Shown here: positions 35,033-40,937 of the stretch, piece by piece
Position numbering within the stretch: the stretch's first letter is position 1
Layout of the letters: every line of letters begins with the position of its first letter
Origin: an uncultured Eubacteriales bacterium
GTDB taxonomy: Bacteria; Bacillota; Clostridia; Christensenellales; Borkfalkiaceae
Direction of reading: 5' to 3'
Assembly (NCBI GenBank): GCA_949288785.1
Contig: CASELQ010000003.1
Coordinates: 62,001-126,000 of the forward strand
Length of the DNA stretch: 64,000 nucleotides
Made by a program: the position numbers and the translations under genes
The notes under the pieces: model-generated
Told to the model about the DNA's origin: nothing
Seen by the model: the letters and a program-made list of their open reading frames with translations, nothing else
Databases searched by the model: none

Positions 35033-35737
35033 ATGAGAATAAATAAATATCTTGCTGAAAGCGGAATATGTTCGCGCCGCGCCGCCGATAAACTTGTAGA
35101 AGAAGGGGCGGTTAAAATAAACGGGAAAATTGCTTTGCCCGGTGCCGAGGCGGATCCCGACAAAGACCGCGTAACCGTAAACGGCAAAATAATAAATCCT
35201 GTAAATCATTATGAATATTACATTATGAACAAACCGAAAGGTTGCGTTTGTACGGCAAAAGACGATAAGGGCAGAAAAACCGTGATGGATTTTTTACCGC
35301 AAGATTGTGCGCGCGTTTTTCCCGTCGGAAGATTAGATTACGAAACGGAAGGCCTGCTTATTTTTACAAATGACGGGGAACTTACATATAAACTTACTCA
35401 CCCTAAGAACGAAATACCGAAAACTTATGTGGTAAAAACCGAAAAGCCGGTAAGCGAAAAAGATCTTTCCGCCTTGCGAAGCGGCATTATAATAGACGGA
35501 ATAAAAACCAAAAAATGCAACGTAACGCTCTTAAAAACCTATAAAACAGGCTCTAAACTACAGATTACCATAACCGAAGGGCGAAACAGGCAGATAAGAA
35601 AAATGATAGAAGCAACGGGTAATTCCGTAGACTTTTTAAAAAGGATTAAAGTAGGCGACCTTACGGTCTCCGGCCTAAATCGCGGCGAGGTAAGAAAACT
35701 CCGCCCGGAGGAAATAAATTACCTTTTATATCTGTAA
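35033..35737 (+). CDS. rluB: RluB/RsuA-family pseudouridine synthase
   Basis: Converts a uridine of 23S (or 16S) rRNA to pseudouridine. The 234-residue protein has an S4 domain (residues 1-60, MRINKYLAESGICSRRAADKLV) and a catalytic domain with VGRLDYETEGLLIFTNDG near residue 100, where the Asp is the nucleophile, and GRNRQIRKM near residue 185. AAGGAA precedes the ATG. The exact target is inferred from its place after scpAB, where RluB is usual. Confidence 0.9.
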   Translation: MRINKYLAESGICSRRAADKLVEEGAVKINGKIALPGAEADPDKDRVTVNGKIINPVNHYEYYIMNKPKGCVCTAKDDKGRKTVMDFLPQDCARVFPVGRLDYETEGLLIFTNDGELTYKLTHPKNEIPKTYVVKTEKPVSEKDLSALRSGIIIDGIKTKKCNVTLLKTYKTGSKLQITITEGRNRQIRKMIEATGNSVDFLKRIKVGDLTVSGLNRGEVRKLRPEEINYLLYL

Positions 35738-35794
35738 AAACGAACTTTAATTATCACATTTTAGTTACCGTTAAATCTTTTTTTGAGAAAAATA

Positions 35795-35820
35795 TTAAGC
35801 CCGCATTTTTGCGGGCTTAA
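35795..35820. terminator. Bidirectional terminator hairpin
   Basis: TTAAGCCCGC pairs with GCGGGCTTAA across ATTTTT. It lies between converging rluB and padR. The minus-strand reading is followed by TATTTTTCTC, so it is best as the padR terminator. Confidence 0.8.
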
Positions 35821-35875
35821 GGTTAAACGAGTAAAAGAATTAATCTGATTATATTTTTTTATTTATATTGATTAT

Positions 35876-37129
35876 TCAATTTGCCGTTTCCGTCTTGTTT
35901 TTTACCTTTACTAAATTTGTGTTTGAAAAGACAAACTCAGCCACAAAATACAAAAATACATCCGCAAATACAAGCAGTGGCACAAATAAATACCTTACAA
36001 GGCTGGGCCTGTCCGAAAAGTTGACGTTGAGCAGGAAATTGAGCGCAAACGTGATCAGTACAAGATTAAATAAAATTATGGCACAGGTCAATATCCTGTC
36101 TCCGCTTATTTGCCCGCTGAGTGTTTTATACGGATCCGAAAAATATCTTACGGCAAAAATCACGGGCACAGCCAGCACAATTACTGCCGCCGCTATAAAA
36201 AAGAAATTTGAAAAAACTCCGCCATACCTGAAATATAGCAAGAGATATTCTACAATGGAAACGGCAAAAACCGCCAGAACGGACAAAAGCTGCAATCTGT
36301 TTTTGTATATAACTCCTTCGGGACGGGCCGAATCGCGCGAGGAAACTCTTATTTTATAACCTTCCTGTTCGGCGGCAAGCACCAGGTCGCTGAAATCGAT
36401 CTTACCGCTGCGGGCACGCGCCTCCTTAAATTCCATGTCTATTGTATCGGCAAATTTTTGCTGAACGACCACGTCTTCCGACCCTACTTCTTCAATAACC
36501 GTTTTATCGCTGTTTTCATGTACGGCCGGGGCAGAAGCCTTTATGAGCCCGTTAAGTATATTCCTGAAATTTATTTCCTTAATATCTTCTTCACGCGTCA
36601 GTTTTTCGGTACTTTCGTTCTTATACGTGTTCACAACGGGAGTATAAGATACGGTTTCAACCTTATCATTCTGTGTGAGCGCGTCTGAAGAAGATTTTTG
36701 TATAAAGATATGAACGGGCGCAGTTTCCTTATTTTCTTCGGCTGATTTTTCACGAGAAGCATCGGCAGGGGAAACCACAACGGGAACAACACGTTCGGGC
36801 GCAACGTTCATAAGTTTATCAATGATGGCGCGCGAAAATGCCCAATTAGAAAGATTTGCGTCAACAAACTCCCGGCCCTTATCCGTAATCTTTATAAATT
36901 TTCTTCTGCCGTCCTGCGCGTCAAACCAATAAGATTTTACATATTTAAGATTCTCAAGCCTTTTAAGCGAACTGTAAAGAGTAGCCTGATTCAACTGATA
37001 CTGTTTATCGCTCTTAACGTCAACAGTATCAATGATCTGCTGGGCGTATTTATCACCGTCAAGCAGGGTGTGTAAAATAATGGTATCGATATGCCCGCGA
37101 ATAAGATCACTTGAAATAGCCTGTTCCAT
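35876..37129 (-). CDS. PadR-family transcription regulator with C-terminal membrane domain
   Basis: A 417-residue protein of unusual layout. Residues 1-105 form a PadR winged helix (HIDTIILHTLLDGDKYAQQI, NQATLYSSLKRLENLKYV, DAQDGRRKFIKITDKG). Residues 110-280 are a long, polar, low-complexity linker. Residues 285-405 contain about four transmembrane helices. The gene has its own good promoter and a GAGG ribosome binding site, and a copy of the 17-bp palindrome lies 25 bp upstream of the -35 box. PadR proteins are normally 100-200 aa and soluble. The ligand, targets and role of the membrane part are unknown; a membrane-tethered sensor-regulator is one possibility. Confidence 0.85.
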   Translation of the reverse strand: MEQAISSDLIRGHIDTIILHTLLDGDKYAQQIIDTVDVKSDKQYQLNQATLYSSLKRLENLKYVKSYWFDAQDGRRKFIKITDKGREFVDANLSNWAFSRAIIDKLMNVAPERVVPVVVSPADASREKSAEENKETAPVHIFIQKSSSDALTQNDKVETVSYTPVVNTYKNESTEKLTREEDIKEINFRNILNGLIKASAPAVHENSDKTVIEEVGSEDVVVQQKFADTIDMEFKEARARSGKIDFSDLVLAAEQEGYKIRVSSRDSARPEGVIYKNRLQLLSVLAVFAVSIVEYLLLYFRYGGVFSNFFFIAAAVIVLAVPVIFAVRYFSDPYKTLSGQISGDRILTCAIILFNLVLITFALNFLLNVNFSDRPSLVRYLFVPLLVFADVFLYFVAEFVFSNTNLVKVKNKTETAN

Positions 37130-37175
37130 TTTAACCTCGTAAGGAAACAGCCGATAAACCGACTTTTATATAAAT

Positions 37176-37204
37176 ATTATACAACAATAAGCATTATTAG
37201 TCAA
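37176..37204 (-). promoter_or_regulatory. Sigma-A promoter of padR
   Basis: On the minus strand: TTGACT (37204-37199), 17-bp spacer, TATAAT (37181-37176). The expected leader is about 40 nt, with an ACGAGG ribosome binding site before the ATG. Confidence 0.75.
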
Positions 37205-37228
37205 GAAAAACATAAAAAAACAGATTAG

Positions 37229-37245
37229 ATTATATCAGACATAAT
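37229..37245. promoter_or_regulatory. 17-bp palindrome, copy 3
   Basis: ATTATATC-A-GACATAAT, one mismatch from the perfect copy. It sits 25 bp upstream of the padR -35 box, a position that suits an activator or autoregulatory site. Confidence 0.6.
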
Positions 37246-37416
37246 GCAGTAAAAAACAATAACGCGTAACGCATAAAAAATAAACGATGGAAAAAACTAT
37301 TTTAATATAAAAATTTTCTATAATTTACAGTAAGCAAGAACACCGAGAATTTTATCGTAAATTAAGTGATTTTTAAATGCAGGCATTGTCAACACTTTAT
37401 CTACACCTTACCTGGT

Positions 37417-37454
37417 GTATTTATGCGTAAAAGCCGCGTTTTGCGCATAAATAC
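37417..37454. repeat. Long inverted repeat upstream of the recombinase
   Basis: GTATTTATGCGTAAAA and TTTTGCGCATAAATAC form a 16-bp stem with one wobble pair and a GCCGCG loop. TACACC/GGTGTA (37402-37419) makes a second small inverted repeat that overlaps the left arm, and CTGGTGT recurs after the right arm. T residues follow at 37464-37470, so it could be a terminator for a transcript not recognised here, or a recombination or protein-binding site. Confidence 0.65.
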
Positions 37455-37575
37455 TGGTGTCGATTTTTTTATTAAAACCTCTTTTCCCCTTTATTTTACT
37501 AATGTTTTGATATGTTGATAACTTGCGCGTATTTTCCCCGATAAAAATTTATTGACGGAATTATTGCGCAAAAAC

Positions 37576-37604
37576 TTTACTTTTTTCCTTTACGGTGTTA
37601 AAAT
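37576..37604 (+). promoter_or_regulatory. Candidate promoter of the recombinase gene
   Basis: TTTACT (37576-37581), 17 bp, TAAAAT (37599-37604). The ATG at 37611 is 6 nt beyond the -10 box with no Shine-Dalgarno sequence, implying a leaderless mRNA. Confidence 0.5.
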
Positions 37605-37610
37605 CGAATT

Positions 37611-38690
37611 ATGAATAAATCTTTCTTTGAAGAGCGTGAAATATCCTGTACCGACAGAACCAACGCCATTATTGAAACTTTACCTTATTTTGTGCGTGAT
37701 TTCTTTGTCGCGGCGGAACTGCGTACTTCTCCGCTTACCCGCCTTAATTATGCTTATGATCTCAGGGTTTTTTTTGATTTTCTCGGGAAAAAAGTCTTTC
37801 GCGGCAAGTCTCCCGAAAGCATTGAATTATCCGACCTTGATTCATTAGAAGCTTCGGATATAGAATATTATCTAAGTTACCTATCTCATTACACCATAAA
37901 CGGTAAAGATGAACGCTGCACGGAAACCGGCAAAGCAAGAAAACTCTCTACTCTCAGGGCGTTTTACAAGTATTTATTTAATAAAAATAAAATTAAAGCC
38001 AATATCCCTGCCAAAGTAGAAATGCCTAAAATTCACGAAAAGGAAATTATAAGGCTGGAAACCAATGATAAGGTTGATGAAATCGGAGATATGTTATATG
38101 TTACTCAGAGCGGCAGCGGGCTCACAAAACGTCAAATGGCGTTTCATAACAGTCTCGGTCTGAGAGACACCGCCATAATTACCCTGTTTTTAGGTACGGG
38201 CATACGTATAAGCGAACTTGTGGGGCTGAATACCGATGATTTTGATTTTGCCACAAACAGCTTTGTAGTTACGCGAAAAGGCGGCAACCGCGCCGTACTC
38301 TATTTTAACGACGAAGTATCCTCCGCCCTGCAAAATTATCTCGAAGAACGTGAAAACACACTTAAAGACACGCCTTTTGCCGATGAACGCGCCATGTTTT
38401 TATCTTTACATAAAAAACGTATATCCACGCGTCAGGTGCAAGAGCTTGTAAAAAAATATGCTAAAATAGTTTCTCCGTTAAAAAAAATAACTCCTCATAA
38501 ACTGAGGAGTACGTTCGGCACCAATCTCTATCGCCAAACAGGCGATATTTATGTAGTGGCGGACTGCCTCGGCCATAAAGACGTTAACACCACTAAAAAG
38601 CACTATGCCGCCATGACCGAAGACATAAGAAAGAATGCGGGGCGCTCCCTTACTTTGGGTAAAAGGGATGAAAAAGACGGGAAATACTGA
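37611..38690 (+). CDS. Tyrosine recombinase (XerC/XerD-like integrase family)
   Basis: A 359-residue site-specific recombinase. The N-terminal SAM-like core-binding domain (residues 20-130, with LTRLNYAYDLRVFFDFL) is followed by a catalytic domain: Arg in GTGIRISELVGL near 200, Lys in TRKGGNRA near 225, HKLR near 296-299, LGHKD near 321 and the nucleophile Tyr in KKHYAAM near 331. All six catalytic positions appear intact. No att sites, prophage or transposon genes lie around it, so it may be a housekeeping Xer-type enzyme rather than a mobile-element integrase. It is next to lexA. Whether it resolves chromosome dimers is unknown. Confidence 0.88.
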   Translation: MNKSFFEEREISCTDRTNAIIETLPYFVRDFFVAAELRTSPLTRLNYAYDLRVFFDFLGKKVFRGKSPESIELSDLDSLEASDIEYYLSYLSHYTINGKDERCTETGKARKLSTLRAFYKYLFNKNKIKANIPAKVEMPKIHEKEIIRLETNDKVDEIGDMLYVTQSGSGLTKRQMAFHNSLGLRDTAIITLFLGTGIRISELVGLNTDDFDFATNSFVVTRKGGNRAVLYFNDEVSSALQNYLEERENTLKDTPFADERAMFLSLHKKRISTRQVQELVKKYAKIVSPLKKITPHKLRSTFGTNLYRQTGDIYVVADCLGHKDVNTTKKHYAAMTEDIRKNAGRSLTLGKRDEKDGKY

Positions 38691-38711
38691 GTTTAAGGCT
38701 TACCGATCCTT

Positions 38712-38894
38712 TTACTTAATTATCCCCGTTATCTTTATTATCTTATAATTTTTATCGCATTCTATACATTTGCCGCAATTATCGCATATTTTACTGCTGT
38801 CAAGGTCGCAAAAATCGTCTTCACATTCGTTAAACTCGTCTTTACTCTCTTTTAGCGCTTTTTTTAATTCTTTTTTTGCCTGCTTTTCTTCCAT
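38712..38894 (-). CDS. Small Cys-rich conserved-looking protein
   Basis: A 60-residue protein with a Lys/Glu-rich helical N-terminus and an acidic, cysteine-rich middle: CEDDFCDLDSSKICDNCGKC, then IECDKNY. The six Cys suggest a zinc- or Fe-S-binding knuckle. The start at 38894 follows GGAGG at ideal spacing, which also rules out the in-frame ATG at 38906. It lies divergent to lexA and converges with the recombinase gene. I recall similar short Cys-motif proteins in clostridia but assign no function. Confidence 0.65.
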   Translation of the reverse strand: MEEKQAKKELKKALKESKDEFNECEDDFCDLDSSKICDNCGKCIECDKNYKIIKITGIIK

Positions 38895-38963
38895 AAAAAC
38901 CTCCACCCCCGATATTATACTACTTATTCATATTAAATACAATAAAATTTTTTCAAATTATTT

Positions 38964-39002
38964 AAACATATGTTTGCATTTTTCTTTTTAATATTGTATA
39001 AT
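38964..39002 (+). promoter_or_regulatory. lexA promoter with overlapping LexA-box-like palindrome
   Basis: TTGCAT (38974-38979), 17 bp, TATAAT (38997-39002). The palindrome AAACATATGTTT (38964-38975) overlaps the -35 box and resembles the Gram-positive LexA site CGAAC-N4-GTTCG, including its favoured ATAT centre. The ATG at 39010 is 7 nt past the -10 box, without a Shine-Dalgarno sequence. Confidence 0.7.
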
Positions 39003-39009
39003 TAAATCA

Positions 39010-39606
39010 ATGACCAAGGAAAAATTAAACGAACGGTTGCAGGAAGTCTACAAGTTCACTGCGGAATATCTTGAAACAAACGGGTTTCCCCCTTCTGTGC
39101 GCGAAATTTGCGCACAGCTAAACATTAAATCTACGGCCACCGCCTATACCTATATAGAGCGGCTGAAAAGCCGCGGGCTTTTGAACAATACCCCGCAAAA
39201 AAAGCGTTCTCTTACCGTTGCCGGGCAGTCCAAATCATTTAAAACCGTTCCTTTAGTCGGCGAGATCACCGCCGGCAAACCGATTTTTGCGGTGGAAAAT
39301 CTGGAAGGATATTTTCCTCTCCCCGCAGACTTTTCAGGCAGCGAAGGGTTTGCCCTGCGCGTTTCCGGCGAAAGCATGATAAACGCCGGCATTTATGATA
39401 AGGATATTATTATAGTCAACCGCCAAGATTCTGCCGATAACGGAGATATAGTGGTCGCCCTTATAGGAGACGAAGCCACGGTAAAGCGTTTTTATAAAAG
39501 GGACGGAAAGTTTATTCTTCATCCCGAAAACGATACCATGCAGGACATGATGTTTGACGAGATCTCGGTGCTTGGCGTGGTAAAAGGACTTATGCGTAAA
39601 TTCTGA
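39010..39606 (+). CDS. lexA: LexA repressor
   Basis: SOS-response repressor that self-cleaves when RecA filaments form. The 198-residue protein has an N-terminal winged helix (NGFPPSVREICAQLNIKSTATAYTYIERL), a cleavage site Ala-Gly in EITAGKP near residue 85, the catalytic Ser of SGESM near 122 and the catalytic Lys of ATVKRF near 158. The promoter carries a LexA-like palindrome, so autorepression is likely. The transcript appears leaderless. A strong bidirectional terminator follows. Confidence 0.95.
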   Translation: MTKEKLNERLQEVYKFTAEYLETNGFPPSVREICAQLNIKSTATAYTYIERLKSRGLLNNTPQKKRSLTVAGQSKSFKTVPLVGEITAGKPIFAVENLEGYFPLPADFSGSEGFALRVSGESMINAGIYDKDIIIVNRQDSADNGDIVVALIGDEATVKRFYKRDGKFILHPENDTMQDMMFDEISVLGVVKGLMRKF

Positions 39607-39616
39607 TAAACCATTT

Positions 39617-39665
39617 AAAAACCCTTTCCGTCCGTGCTACGTGCGGACGGAAAGGGTTTTTATTT
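39617..39665. terminator. Strong bidirectional terminator
   Basis: An 18-bp perfect stem (39617-39634 with 39644-39661; core CCCTTTCCGTCCG) with a 9-nt loop, flanked by A and T runs on either side. It separates the converging lexA and esterase genes. Confidence 0.92.
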
Positions 39666-39694
39666 TATTATATTCACTTTTTTAACGTTATTTA

Positions 39695-40729
39695 CTATAT
39701 ATTTTCCATGGCTTTATTTATTGCCGGCCACATAATGTCCACATTCCACCAATGCCCGGAATCCGCCTCGATAAGCCTGCATTCGTTTGGCGCGCCAGCT
39801 TTATCGTATATTTTTTTGACTGTTTCATATCCCCTTCTCACCCCTTCTATCAAAAAAGAAGGATCTTTTACTCCCGCAACGATTATAAGCTTTCTCGGAG
39901 CGATCAAAGCGGCAATATCCTGCATATCAAAGTATCTATAAGCATGCGGTATATAATTACACGAGCAATGATAAAACCTTAGGATTGACTCCGGGTACGG
40001 GCAAAATGAACAGCTCGGCGCGCAAACCTTTATGCGTTGGTCGTATGCGGCGGCATAGTATGAGGCCGTTCCTCCTCCTGAGTTTCCGGTTATCACTATT
40101 CTTTCAGTATCGCATACGGGAAACGAAGCGAGCGCATCTATGGCGCGGCTTATATCCCAGCATCTCTCGCCAATAAGTGTCCTGCCGAGCAAAAAGCCTG
40201 TAACAGCCTCATAATAACAACTGCCGCGCTCGCTTAAGCTTACCCTTCTGTCCGGTTGATTTGCGGCGGCGCGCTCTCCCATGCCGCGCTGTTCTATGGC
40301 AAGTGCGGCATATCCGTTCTTAACGGCCTGAACGGCAAGTGCGGTGCGGGGCTGCCCCTTTTCGTCCTCCGGAAATTTAACCTCGCCTATTGAATTGTGA
40401 AAGCCCGTGCTGTGCCCCTGTAAAGTTATTGCCACGGGATACTTGTCTTTCCCCGTATCGGGAACAAGCAGATAGCACGGCACTACCGAACCGCGCTCGC
40501 TTTCAAATAAAAACCTGGTTTGCGTATAACCGTCCTTTTGCTCTATCTTTTCGATCTCCGTTTTTATCGGACAGGCATTTTGAGCGATTATATCCAGACC
40601 CGTAAGTTCAATAAACTTATCGCGCAGTTTCTCTCTCCATTTTCCTAAATCGTCTTTCTCGTCAAAAGACAGCGAAGGTATAGTTTCCTTTATAAGTATA
40701 TCTCTGTTTGCAATTCCGTCCGGTTTCAT
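39695..40729 (-). CDS. Alpha/beta-hydrolase, acetylxylan-esterase-like
   Basis: A 344-residue alpha/beta hydrolase of the acetylxylan esterase/dienelactone hydrolase group. The nucleophile elbow is GNSGGG near residue 215; the likely acid is Asp in AGVKDPSF near 300 and the base His in DSGHWW near 333. LQGHSTG near 108 forms the oxyanion region. No signal peptide is visible, so it would act on imported oligosaccharides or other cytoplasmic esters. GGGAGG precedes the ATG. It is divergent from a GH67-like gene, suggesting hemicellulose side-chain removal; the substrate is inferred. Confidence 0.8.
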   Translation of the reverse strand: MKPDGIANRDILIKETIPSLSFDEKDDLGKWREKLRDKFIELTGLDIIAQNACPIKTEIEKIEQKDGYTQTRFLFESERGSVVPCYLLVPDTGKDKYPVAITLQGHSTGFHNSIGEVKFPEDEKGQPRTALAVQAVKNGYAALAIEQRGMGERAAANQPDRRVSLSERGSCYYEAVTGFLLGRTLIGERCWDISRAIDALASFPVCDTERIVITGNSGGGTASYYAAAYDQRIKVCAPSCSFCPYPESILRFYHCSCNYIPHAYRYFDMQDIAALIAPRKLIIVAGVKDPSFLIEGVRRGYETVKKIYDKAGAPNECRLIEADSGHWWNVDIMWPAINKAMENI

Positions 40730-40751
40730 TTTTAACCTCCCGAACTACTTG

Positions 40752-40779
40752 ATTATAGTAAATATAACATATGTTACAA
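40752..40779 (-). promoter_or_regulatory. Esterase promoter with embedded AACATATGTT palindrome
   Basis: On the minus strand: TTGTAA (40779-40774), 16 bp, TATAAT (40757-40752). TAACATATGTTA (40765-40776) overlaps the -35 box and spacer and shares a 10-bp core with the palindrome on the lexA promoter. Confidence 0.55.
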
Positions 40780-40861
40780 CCGATTTCAAGTATAATTTGT
40801 CTTGAAAAGTACAAAATTTTATAAATCGTAAACCGTAAAATTTAATAAATTAAAAATTATA

Positions 40862-40890
40862 TTGACTTTTGGCGCACGAAAATTTATACT
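40862..40890 (+). promoter_or_regulatory. Sigma-A promoter of the GH67-like gene
   Basis: TTGACT (40862-40867), 17-bp spacer, TATACT (40885-40890). The leader would be about 40 nt, ending in an AAGGAG ribosome binding site. Confidence 0.72.
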
Positions 40891-40937
40891 TGACAAAAAG
40901 GCTGAATATTTAATTATTTACATGTAAGGAGAAAAAG

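Larger units (their letters stand above)
37130..37610. other. 481-bp divergent intergenic region between padR and the recombinase
   Basis: It holds the padR promoter, palindrome copy 3, an AT-rich middle with no ORF, a 16-bp-stem hairpin at 37417-37454 flanked by GGTGT repeats, and the recombinase promoter. Two sequences resembling DnaA boxes (TTATCTACA near 37398, TGTTGATAA near 37513) are present with mismatches, but nothing else suggests an origin. Confidence 0.6.

Noticed and set aside
37391..37525. DnaA-box-like sequences suggesting a replication origin.
   Set aside because: Only two imperfect matches, no dnaA, dnaN or rpmH nearby, and AT-rich DNA yields such matches by chance.
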